Assembly: GCF_000427625.1 (NCBI RefSeq)
Contig: NZ_KE386569.1
Coordinates: 3,404,156-3,466,560, forward strand
DNA from: Methylobacter luteus IMV-B-3098
Lineage (GTDB): Bacteria > Pseudomonadota > Gammaproteobacteria > Methylococcales > Methylomonadaceae
Reading direction: 5' to 3'
DNA length: 62,405 bases
Positions 19,521 to 26,497 of the stretch are shown piece after piece. Both the position numbers and the translations under genes were made by a program. The notes below the pieces were generated by a model. That model worked only from the letters and a program-made list of their open reading frames with translations, was not told the DNA's origin and searched no databases. The first letter of the stretch is position 1; each line of letters opens with the position of its first letter.

Positions 19521-19545
19521 GTTATCCACAATTTTTGTGGATAAC
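19521..19545. promoter_or_regulatory. Inverted pair of consensus DnaA boxes
   Basis: Two perfect DnaA-box sequences (TTATCCACA and its inverse) face each other inside a 10-5-10 palindrome, GTTATCCACA-ATTTT-TGTGGATAAC. It lies between the ATPase operon and its terminator. Only one pair is present and no AT-rich unwinding region or dnaA/gyrase genes are near, so it is not an origin on present evidence. It could titrate DnaA or respond to it. Confidence 0.55.
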
Positions 19546-19600
19546 CCGTATCCCGCAGATCGAAAGGCGTTGAAAACTGCCGGTAAAGAGCGTCCGGATT

Positions 19601-19633
19601 GAGCATTAAAAGTGGCATTAATGCTCTGTTTTT
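19601..19633 (+). terminator. Rho-independent terminator of the N-ATPase operon
   Basis: The stem GAGCATTA (19601-19608) pairs exactly with TAATGCTC (19619-19626), with a 10-base loop, and is followed by TGTTTTT. It lies about 210 bases after atpG and just before the convergent membrane-protein gene. Confidence 0.7.
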
Positions 19634-19670
19634 AAATGGATGCGACAACTGTCAAATAGCTGACGCTGTT

Positions 19671-20066
19671 TTACAGCGATAAGGCATAATCCAGTAAACT
19701 GACACAAACCCAGCCAAAGCCTATCGTGGTAATGGCAAAACTAATCGCGGTGTAGGCTCTCCACACCGGCTTATTCCAAAAGTCCGGATCGAAGGCGGCA
19801 ATCACAAAAACACCGGGATTGCTGATGCCGCCGATGACCACCAGCCAGCAGGCGATTACGGGCAATGGCACCTTTACGGCGTAGAATCCCAAACAAAATA
19901 GCGCCATCAAGGCAAAATCGATATGAGCTCTAATAAGGGTCTTATAGTCGACCAGAAAATCGCCATCGATGCCTTTAACAGGAAACCATCTGGCAAAGGT
20001 CATCAACCATGCCGATGCCAGAACGGCAAAAATCATCAATACAGCGCCTATCAATAAAACTTCCAT
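19671..20066 (-). CDS. Small four-helix membrane protein, TetR-controlled
   Basis: This 131-residue protein has four hydrophobic helices (about 3-24, 50-68, 70-92 and 105-128). I do not recognise the family. It is transcribed away from a TetR-type gene, and the space between them holds a perfect 24-base palindrome, so the regulator very likely represses it. The loop ARWFPVKGIDGDFLVDYKTL after helix 1 is the main polar stretch. Confidence 0.7.
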   Translation of the reverse strand: MEVLLIGAVLMIFAVLASAWLMTFARWFPVKGIDGDFLVDYKTLIRAHIDFALMALFCLGFYAVKVPLPVIACWLVVIGGISNPGVFVIAAFDPDFWNKPVWRAYTAISFAITTIGFGWVCVSLLDYALSL

Positions 20067-20099
20067 TACCTGTTCCTATCACTAAGTTTTTAAATTAAA

Positions 20100-20147
20100 A
20101 CTATACAGACCGGTCTGTATAGTGTCGCAAAAGTATACTGATCGGTA
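20100..20147. promoter_or_regulatory. TetR operator pair
   Basis: A perfect 24-base palindrome at 20100-20123 has the half-site ACTATACAGACC. A second, weaker site lies at 20132-20147 (TATACTGA/TCGGTATA). Both sit between the divergent membrane-protein gene and the TetR gene, and their size fits TetR dimers. Confidence 0.8.
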
Positions 20148-20178
20148 TAATCGTTTGCAACCCTGCCACCGCCTGATC

Positions 20179-20796
20179 ATGAAAATGCCCACCCATCTGC
20201 AAGAAAAAATCCTGAATGTCGCAGCTGATCTGTTTTATCGCCAGGGCATTCGGGCAACAGGGGTGGATGCCATTGTTAAAGCGGCAAACACCACCAAGAT
20301 GAGCCTGTATAAATATTTCCCATCCAAGGATGATCTGGTGCTGGCTTTTCTGCGCAAACGGGACGGGGATTTCCGGCAGTGGTTTGTTGAGCAGGTGGAT
20401 TCAAAAGCCGATACGCCCGAAGGCAAATTGCTGGCGGTTTTTGATGTGATTGGCGCATGGATGGCCATTCCGGAGTTCCGAGGCTGCGCTTTTATTAATG
20501 CCGCTGCCGAATTTCCACTGGAAGGCAATCCGGTCCATCGGGTGTCCGCCGAGTTTTACGACAGTTTCCGAAGCTATATTTCAGATCTGGCGAAAGCGGC
20601 GGGATGCGCCGATCCGGAAAGCCTGGCTTTGCAACTGAGTTTACTGGTCGAGGGCGCGATCGTTTCTGAACAGATGAAACGCCATTCAGGCGCAGGCGAA
20701 TATGCCAAACAGGCTGCCAAAATGCTTATTGAAGGCAGCATACCCCATAAAAAAACAAGACATCCCCAAAAACAAACTTCCCAGGAGAGACAATGA
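20179..20796 (+). CDS. TetR/AcrR-family transcriptional regulator
   Basis: This regulator has about 205 residues. The N-terminal helix-turn-helix is typical (ILNVAADLFYRQGIRATGVD, then MSLYKYFPSKDDLVLAFLRKR). The C-terminal ligand domain has the EFRGCAFINAAAEFP stretch shared by a subgroup of TetR proteins. I prefer the ATG at 20179, since the upstream GTG at 20122 would lie inside the operator. It is coupled by ATGA overlap to a PPOX-type gene. It probably represses both itself and the divergent membrane protein; the inducer is unknown. Confidence 0.88.
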   Translation: MKMPTHLQEKILNVAADLFYRQGIRATGVDAIVKAANTTKMSLYKYFPSKDDLVLAFLRKRDGDFRQWFVEQVDSKADTPEGKLLAVFDVIGAWMAIPEFRGCAFINAAAEFPLEGNPVHRVSAEFYDSFRSYISDLAKAAGCADPESLALQLSLLVEGAIVSEQMKRHSGAGEYAKQAAKMLIEGSIPHKKTRHPQKQTSQERQ

Positions 20797-21425
20797 GTGA
20801 ATTTTTCCACGATGGCAGCCGGCAATTACAGGATCGCTTTGAGACGCGCCCGTTAGCGGACCGGCTGGTTGAAGCAATCGTCAGCTCGCAAATCAGCCCG
20901 GAGGACAAGGCATTCATCGAAGAACAGAACATGTTTTTCCTGGCAACTGTTGACCGGGAAGGCCGGCCCAACTGCTCCTATAAAGGCGGAAGCCGCGGCT
21001 TAGTCAAGGTGGTCGATGAAGCCACACTGGCTTTTCCGCTGTACGATGGCAGCGGCATGTACATTTCAGCGGGCAACGTCCTGGTTAATCCGCATGTCAG
21101 TTTGCTGTTCGTCGATTTTCAGCAGCAAGCCCGTCTCCGCCTGAACGGCGACGCGTTCATCCAGGACGATGAGCCCTTGCTCAATCACTGGCCGGAAGCT
21201 GAAATGGTCCTGCGGGTCAGCGTGCGTGAAATGTTCCCGAACTGCCCGCGTTATATCCACAAAATGGAGTTGATTGAAGAATCGGCTTTTGTACCCAAGG
21301 CCCAATGCGAAACGCCCGCGCCGGCCTGGAAGCATCTGGAGGTTGTGGCCGATGTATTGCCGCCCCGCGATGCGCATTTGGCCGGGCAAGAGCAGGATGC
21401 CGCAGCCGCACTGAACAGAAGCTGA
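20793..21425 (+). CDS. Pyridoxamine 5'-phosphate oxidase-family protein
   Basis: This 210-residue protein has the split-barrel flavin fold. The segment FIEEQNMFFLATVDREGRPN at about 41-60 and CSYKGGSRGLVKVVDE are typical of the PPOX-like general-stress and flavin-reductase group. NPHVSLLFVDF forms the following strands. The ribosome site is AGGAG before the ATG, which overlaps the TetR stop by four bases. The TetR partner suggests a role against a small toxic compound; the substrate is not readable. Confidence 0.82.
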   Translation: MSEFFHDGSRQLQDRFETRPLADRLVEAIVSSQISPEDKAFIEEQNMFFLATVDREGRPNCSYKGGSRGLVKVVDEATLAFPLYDGSGMYISAGNVLVNPHVSLLFVDFQQQARLRLNGDAFIQDDEPLLNHWPEAEMVLRVSVREMFPNCPRYIHKMELIEESAFVPKAQCETPAPAWKHLEVVADVLPPRDAHLAGQEQDAAAALNRS

Positions 21426-21554
21426 GAAACTTCTAACAGAGGGTGCCATTTTCAGAAGATGGTTGCACCATCTCATTGAAAATTTGCCAGCAAAGCGCAT
21501 CGAAATTGATCCATGCGTTGACTGGCAAATCGGCGGAAAATATTCGATGCTGTT

Positions 21555-22022
21555 TTACAGGCCCAGATCGCTCAATCCGGGATGCTCATCGGGGCGCCTG
21601 CCCAGCGGCCAGAAGAACTTGCGCTCGGATTCCTCAATGGGCAGGTCGTTAATGCTGGCGTAGCGGCGCATCATGAAGCCGAGCTCGTTGAATTCCCAGT
21701 TTTCATTGCCGTAGCTGCGGAACCACTGCCCTGAGTCGTCATGCCATTCGTAGGCAAAACGTACGGCAATGCGGTTGCCGGTACAGGCCCATAATTCCTT
21801 GATCAGCCGGTAGTCCAGTTCCCTGGCCCATTTGCGCGAAAGGAACTGTCGGATTTCCTCATGTCCGGCCGGAAATTCGGCGCGATTGCGCCAACGGGAG
21901 TCTTCCGTGTAGACCAGCACGACACGGTCAGGATCGCGGGTGTTCCAGGCATCCTCGGCCATGCGCACCTTTTGGGCGGCGGTTTCAGGTGTAAAAGGGG
22001 GAAGCGGCGGTTTGTTTTCCAT
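21555..22022 (-). CDS. DUF1348 (NTF2-like, SnoaL-type) protein
   Basis: This 155-residue protein belongs to the DUF1348 family, with a cone-shaped NTF2-like fold. Hallmarks are [37 protein letters not shown] and [15 protein letters not shown] at the end. The biochemical function is not established. It is divergent from a second TetR-type gene with operator palindromes in between, so it is likely its repressed target. Confidence 0.88.
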   Translation of the reverse strand: MENKPPLPPFTPETAAQKVRMAEDAWNTRDPDRVVLVYTEDSRWRNRAEFPAGHEEIRQFLSRKWARELDYRLIKELWACTGNRIAVRFAYEWHDDSGQWFRSYGNENWEFNELGFMMRRYASINDLPIEESERKFFWPLGRRPDEHPGLSDLGL

Positions 22023-22056
22023 GTCTGATCTCCTGCGGCAATGAGTTGCGTTAGAT

Positions 22057-22114
22057 GTAGACAGGTTTGTCTACTGCGAAAAATAGTACCCTTTGTAGAC
22101 AGATCTGTCTACAA
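22057..22114. promoter_or_regulatory. Two TetR operator palindromes
   Basis: One site at 22093-22114 is a perfect 22-base palindrome with half-site TTGTAGACAGA. The other at 22057-22074 is imperfect (GTAGACAGG/TTTGTCTAC). They share the core GTAGACA and lie in the divergent promoter region, one near each start. Confidence 0.8.
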
Positions 22115-22121
22115 TACAAGG

Positions 22122-22691
22122 ATGCAAACTAATATGAACCCAGACAGGCAATCGCTCCCGGCGCGCGAGCGCATTCTTCTTACCGCGCATGATCTTTTTT
22201 ACCAGGAAGGCATCCGTGCAACCGGCATTGACCGGATCATTGCGGATGCAGGCGTCACCAAGGTGACTTTCTACCGGCACTTTCCGAGCAAGAATGATCT
22301 GATCCGCGCATTCCTGGAATACCGGCATCAGCGCTGGATGGCGTGGTTTATTGACGCGCTTGAACGCCATGGCGGTAATTTGAATGCGCTCATACCCACC
22401 CTGGCGGAGTGGTTTCGAAGCGGCAGCTTTCGCGGCTGCGCTTTCCTTAACGGCGTGGGGGAACTTGGCACCACTCTGCCCGAAGTGGTTAAGATCACCC
22501 GGAGCCACAAGCAAGACATGACAAAGGCCATTTCAGACCTGCTTCCGCCTTCCGAGCTTCGCGAACCGTATGCGCAGGCCATATCTGTGGCGGTGGACGG
22601 CGCCATCGTTCGGGCGCAATTCGACGAAAATTCCGAGGCGGCGCTTAAATCACTGAGCCTGGTCTTAGATGTGCTGCAAAGAAGTTTGTGA
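22122..22691 (+). CDS. TetR-family transcriptional regulator
   Basis: This protein of about 189 residues starts at ATG 22122 (MQTNMNPDRQ); the earlier frame start lies upstream of the operators. The helix-turn-helix is ILLTAHDLFYQEGIRATGID, then VTFYRHFPSKNDLIRAFLEY. The effector domain repeats the SFRGCAFLNGVGEL stretch of the other TetR protein at 20179, so the two are relatives with different operators. It probably represses itself and the DUF1348 gene. Confidence 0.88.
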   Translation: MQTNMNPDRQSLPARERILLTAHDLFYQEGIRATGIDRIIADAGVTKVTFYRHFPSKNDLIRAFLEYRHQRWMAWFIDALERHGGNLNALIPTLAEWFRSGSFRGCAFLNGVGELGTTLPEVVKITRSHKQDMTKAISDLLPPSELREPYAQAISVAVDGAIVRAQFDENSEAALKSLSLVLDVLQRSL

Positions 22692-22695
22692 TGTG

Positions 22696-22878
22696 ACGGT
22701 ACTTTTGTGGCCGCTGACCTATGTTTTCGTGTCCGGCCTGAAAGACCCGATGGTTTTCACGCTTGATAATTTCGCATCAGTACGGATTTTGGAAAAAGTC
22801 GGCTTCAGATTCTCCCATCAAGCGTTTCTTATGGGGATGCCAAGCAAAATATATGCTCTCCCGGATAGCAAATTTTGA
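22696..22878 (+). pseudogene. GNAT acetyltransferase, C-terminal fragment
   Basis: The peptide DNFASVRILEKVGFRFSHQAF is the usual C-terminal part of RimJ/RimL-type GNAT proteins (N-x-x-S-x-R-x-L-E-K-x-G-F). No start or N-terminal half precedes it; the frame begins just at the end of the TetR gene. It is a decayed copy. Confidence 0.55.
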
Positions 22879-23214
22879 TGCTGAACACTATAGATAAGGC
22901 AGAGCTTGAGCTTATTGCCAATCGGAAAGTTCTAGCGTATAAATTGAGCCGATCGGAAATGACGGTTGGCAAAAGACAATTTTTATAACTGCCAACGCCA
23001 TGGCTGGAATCCCGCCTTTACAGCCGCTCCACTGCAAATATCTTCGCTTGGGAAAGGGCCGCGCCTCGAAAAAACAACCCTGTTGAATTTTTAAAGGAAG
23101 CTACGGCGTTGCCGGGCAAGGGCTATGGACTGCTTAGGCGTGAAAATGCGGGATTCATCGGTATGACAGGGCTTTCTGATCAGATCATTTTACATATACA
23201 ACAAGGAAAGCTTT
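22879..23214. other. Gene-free stretch with a second GNAT-like fragment
   Basis: No intact gene is present. From about 23085 to 23180 one frame reads VEFLKEATALPGKGYGLL and NAGFIGMTGL, the pattern of the N-terminal half of a GNAT protein (G-F/Y-G-x-W-x-x, then F-I-G-x-x-G-L). With the C-terminal fragment upstream, this suggests remains of one or two acetyltransferase genes in scrambled order. Confidence 0.35.
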
Positions 23215-24462
23215 ATGAAAAAAACATCTGTACCCTCCATTGTCGCAGGCATGCTCATGTCCGCGGCATCGGTGTCGTCCCTGGCCGATACGCGCACGCC
23301 GGTCGTCGTGTTCCCTGCCTTCCATCTGACCACTCTCGAAGTGAAAGTCCATAACCAGACGGCATTCCCGGACTGTCCCGCATCCGGCAGTTTCGAAGAC
23401 TGGTTCCCCAACCCGAATCCCGGCACGGAATTCAGCCAGGTTTGCAGAGACAAACTGCTGACATTGGTGGTCGACCCGGACAAGAACCTGCCGATGTCAT
23501 CGCGCTTCTCCAATCAACCGGGCGTCAAGGTCAAGGTAAAACACTATGGCGATACCGAGAGTGCGCCTTTCTATGAGCCTCTGTACGTGTTTCTGGAAAC
23601 AAACGGCTACGCGCGCAACCAGAATATCCGCGTTGCCGGCTATGATTCCCGGCTGACGCCGGATATCGGCAGCTTTCTGGAGAAAACCAAGGAACTGATC
23701 GAGGAAACCTACCACCAGAACCAGAATACCCCCGTGCACCTGGTGGGGCACTCCAACGGCCCTCTGTACATACAGTACCTGCTCACGCACACGACCCAGG
23801 AATGGAAGAACAGATTCATCCACGGCTTCACGCCGCTGGCCGGCAACTGGCCCGGACAAGGACTCTTGTACCCCGTTTATTTTACCGGCCTGAATATCAT
23901 TGACTTCACCTTCCCGACCGACGCCGCGAATGCGGCCAGCAGCGCCGCCATGTACCAGAGCCATCCTTCCAGCTACATGAGTTCTGCCGATCCTGCGATT
24001 TTCAAAGATCAGGAAACCGTGTTGCAGGTTGGGGATATCTCGTACACGCCGGAGGATCACCAGCAACTGTTCGAGGATGCCCATCTGCCCTTGTCGAAAG
24101 AGCTGGCCGCTGCCTACATAGGCTTCGTCAAATTCAATGAGCCACAGCACTTCCCGAACGTGGATGTCTACGCCGAAAAAGGTTCCGGGCTTGATACGCT
24201 GGTGGGTCTGGGACTTCCGGACCTGTCGGTTGGGCAGGTGGTTGACTTCAACAGCGCGCCCGTGTTTGTCCGCGACGGGGATGGCAACCAGGAAGATCTC
24301 ACTAACGATGCGGCCTATGTCTGGCAGAACATGCCCTGCTACCATTTTGAGCTGAATGACAACGCGGGCGTGGACCATTTCGGGCTGGCCATTGATACGG
24401 CTGTCCTGAACCGCCTGCTGACTCATCTTCAGCGGACGAAATCGGTTTGCCCGGCCTCATGA
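23215..24462 (+). CDS. Secreted LCAT-like lipase/acyltransferase
   Basis: This 415-residue protein has a signal peptide (residues 1-24). It matches the lecithin:cholesterol acyltransferase family: PGVKVKVKHYGDTESAPFYE and NQNIRVAGYDSRLTPD correspond to the conserved pre-nucleophile region. HLVGHSNGPLYIQYLL carries the catalytic Ser near residue 180. The Asp is probably in VRDGDGNQEDL and the His in VDHFGL near residue 391. Members cleave or transfer acyl chains of phospholipids. The ribosome site AAGGAAAG is good. This family is mainly eukaryotic and scattered in bacteria. Gene-free DNA precedes it and a terminator-like hairpin follows. Confidence 0.85.
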   Translation: MKKTSVPSIVAGMLMSAASVSSLADTRTPVVVFPAFHLTTLEVKVHNQTAFPDCPASGSFEDWFPNPNPGTEFSQVCRDKLLTLVVDPDKNLPMSSRFSNQPGVKVKVKHYGDTESAPFYEPLYVFLETNGYARNQNIRVAGYDSRLTPDIGSFLEKTKELIEETYHQNQNTPVHLVGHSNGPLYIQYLLTHTTQEWKNRFIHGFTPLAGNWPGQGLLYPVYFTGLNIIDFTFPTDAANAASSAAMYQSHPSSYMSSADPAIFKDQETVLQVGDISYTPEDHQQLFEDAHLPLSKELAAAYIGFVKFNEPQHFPNVDVYAEKGSGLDTLVGLGLPDLSVGQVVDFNSAPVFVRDGDGNQEDLTNDAAYVWQNMPCYHFELNDNAGVDHFGLAIDTAVLNRLLTHLQRTKSVCPAS

Positions 24463-24487
24463 ACTAGCTGACCGTCTTACGACAGTC

Positions 24488-24527
24488 GCGGCCTGGTCCA
24501 ACGGTCGGGCCGCTTAAAGCTATTTTT
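24488..24527 (+). terminator. Possible terminator after the lipase gene
   Basis: The stem GCGGCC (24488-24493) pairs with GGCCGC (24508-24513) and a weak T run (TATTTTT) follows about ten bases later. The distance to the T run lowers confidence. Confidence 0.4.
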
Positions 24528-24554
24528 CAGAAGCATTCCTCAAAACCCATCCGC

Positions 24555-25571
24555 TCAGGCAAAATCCGCATCCAGCACGATACGGTAACGCGCCTTGCCC
24601 GCCGCCAGATGCTCAAGCGCCTCGTTGACCTGACTCATCGGAAAATGCTCGACCTGCGGGGCGATGTCGTGCCGTGCGGCAAAATCCAGCATCGTCGCTA
24701 TCTTTATGGGGCCGCCCGTCGGCGATCCCGAGACGCTCTTTTGTCCGAAAATCAGATCGATGGCCGGAATCGGCATCGGCTCGAGTACGGCGCCCACGAC
24801 ATGCAGACGGCCGTTGGGCTTCAGCGTTTTCAACAGCGCCGCCCAGTCCAGCGGCGCATTGACGGTCACGATCAGCATATCCAGCGAGCCGTCGATTTGC
24901 TGCATGGCCTCGCTGTCGTGGCTCGGGACCACGTGATGGGCGCCGAAGCCGCGCGCTTCCTCGGCCTTGGATGCTTGCGACGTAAAAGCTGTCACTTCGC
25001 AGCCCCAGGCATTGGCAAATCCGAGGCCCATATGGCCCAGGCCGCCGATGCCGACGACGCCGACGCGGTCGGTCGGTTTGACGCCGAAGGTCATCAGCGG
25101 CGCGAATACCGTGATGCCCCCGCACAGCAGCGGCCCCGCACTGGTCATATCGAGCGCGTCCGGCAGCGGAATGGTCCAGGCCCAGTGCGCCCGGACCCGG
25201 TCGGCAAAACCGCCCTGGTGCCCGACTATGGTCGGCACCGCTTCCGCACAGAGGTTGTTGTTGCCGGTCATGCATTCATGGCAATGCATGCAGCTGCCGG
25301 CATTCCAGTCGACGCCGACCCGCTGCCCGATACTTAAGCCCTTGGTGTAATCGCCCAGGGCCACGATTTTTCCTGTCACCTCATGCCCCGGAATAACCGG
25401 ATACTGGGACATGCCCCAGTCGTCATTGATGATCGACAGATCGGAATGGCAAAGGCCGCAATATTCGACGGCGATTTCCACCTCTTCCGGACCGAGCGGC
25501 CCGGCGTCATAGCTGAACGGTTTGAGTTTCTGCCTGGGACCGTGCGTGGCCCAGCCGTGAATTTCCGTCAT
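24555..25571 (-). CDS. Zinc-dependent alcohol dehydrogenase, cinnamyl-alcohol type
   Basis: This 338-residue enzyme interconverts alcohols and aldehydes with NAD(P)H in the cytoplasm. Catalytic zinc ligands are in EYCGLCHSDL and IPGHEVTG. The structural zinc site is the four-Cys cluster in CMHCHECMTGNNNLC. The nucleotide-binding loop is VGIGGLGHMGLG near residue 178-189. It belongs to the CAD/YahK branch. Its start is ATG with GGAGGAACATC upstream. No partner genes are close. In a C1 organism it may detoxify aldehydes, but the substrate is inferred only from family. Confidence 0.92.
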   Translation of the reverse strand: MTEIHGWATHGPRQKLKPFSYDAGPLGPEEVEIAVEYCGLCHSDLSIINDDWGMSQYPVIPGHEVTGKIVALGDYTKGLSIGQRVGVDWNAGSCMHCHECMTGNNNLCAEAVPTIVGHQGGFADRVRAHWAWTIPLPDALDMTSAGPLLCGGITVFAPLMTFGVKPTDRVGVVGIGGLGHMGLGFANAWGCEVTAFTSQASKAEEARGFGAHHVVPSHDSEAMQQIDGSLDMLIVTVNAPLDWAALLKTLKPNGRLHVVGAVLEPMPIPAIDLIFGQKSVSGSPTGGPIKIATMLDFAARHDIAPQVEHFPMSQVNEALEHLAAGKARYRIVLDADFA

Positions 25572-25765
25572 GAGATGTTCCTCCGGGTCAGTGGTGAACG
25601 TTCAGTACCGGCTTGTTTCAGGTCCTGTCTGGCCGGGTTTGCGCATGTTTACATTCTTCGCGGCGGATTCGGGTGCTTTCATGAGGTTTTCTCCCGAATT
25701 TTCAGATTTAACTATGACGGAGACAGAAAGGAAATGTTTCCGGGCATCGGCAACTTTATTCTGTC

Positions 25766-26497
25766 TCAGGACTTCGGCAGATTGAGCCGCAATAACCCCG
25801 CTGCCCGAACGGCAAGGCCGCCGCTCTTCGCGCCATAAGCCAATACCAGCAGGCCCAAAGGAATGCCGGTTACCCAAACGATGTACGCTGAATTCAGCGT
25901 GTTCCGGCCATCCACCCAGCCGCGCAGCAGCGGAATCAGTAGCGTTACGGTTAAATACAGCAATGCCGCAATCATCACGGACGCGTACCAATCGCGGCGC
26001 CGGTCCAGGCTCAGTTGCAGGCAGATACTCAGGAAATAGCTCAAAATGCCGATGAGGCGATGGCTGTCCGATGCCGGCAAGGCCAGTCCGTCGGACAGCG
26101 CTGCGCCTGCATAAACGCTGAGCAGAATCCGCAGGCTATTGGCGCACAAGGTAGTCAGCCAGGCCGCCAGAACCGCAACGGCGATGCGGCTCAGGGGTTG
26201 TCGCCGGTCCGGCAGCAACCACAAGTAACCGACCAGCGAGATAATGAAAAAATTGCCACCCGCACAGGCCTTGACGATGCGGATATGATGCCGCACGTCC
26301 AGCCATTCCCCGCCGGCCAGCGGTTCAAAGGACAGCGGGCTGAGCAGTTCCAGCAACAGAACCAAGGGATATAGCAGCCATTGCAGTTCGTCGGCGCTGG
26401 CCTGGCTGTAGTAGTGTTTTAGGCCGAAGACCATGAGGGCGGTCAACCCCCAATTGACCGCCGTACGGTTGAACATTTTCAATTTGCTGTTAAACAT
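25766..26497 (-). CDS. Exosortase (XrtK-like), integral membrane protease
   Basis: This 243-residue protein has about seven membrane helices. The exosortase active-site features are present: Cys in VKACAGGNFFIISLVG near residue 77, Arg in ANSLRILLSVYAG near 130, and His in DSHRLIGILSYFL near 155. Exosortases cut C-terminal PEP-CTERM-like signals and hand the protein to the envelope. Its ATG overlaps the stop of the VIT/vWA gene upstream by 8 bases, and that protein ends in a matching signal. This fits the dedicated one-enzyme, one-substrate type (XrtK). Confidence 0.8.
   Translation of the reverse strand: MFNSKLKMFNRTAVNWGLTALMVFGLKHYYSQASADELQWLLYPLVLLLELLSPLSFEPLAGGEWLDVRHHIRIVKACAGGNFFIISLVGYLWLLPDRRQPLSRIAVAVLAAWLTTLCANSLRILLSVYAGAALSDGLALPASDSHRLIGILSYFLSICLQLSLDRRRDWYASVMIAALLYLTVTLLIPLLRGWVDGRNTLNSAYIVWVTGIPLGLLVLAYGAKSGGLAVRAAGLLRLNLPKS

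Noticed and set aside
19391-19670. Replication origin because of DnaA boxes
   Set aside because: Only one pair of boxes, no AT-rich 13-mers, and no dnaA, dnaN, gidA or gyrB nearby.
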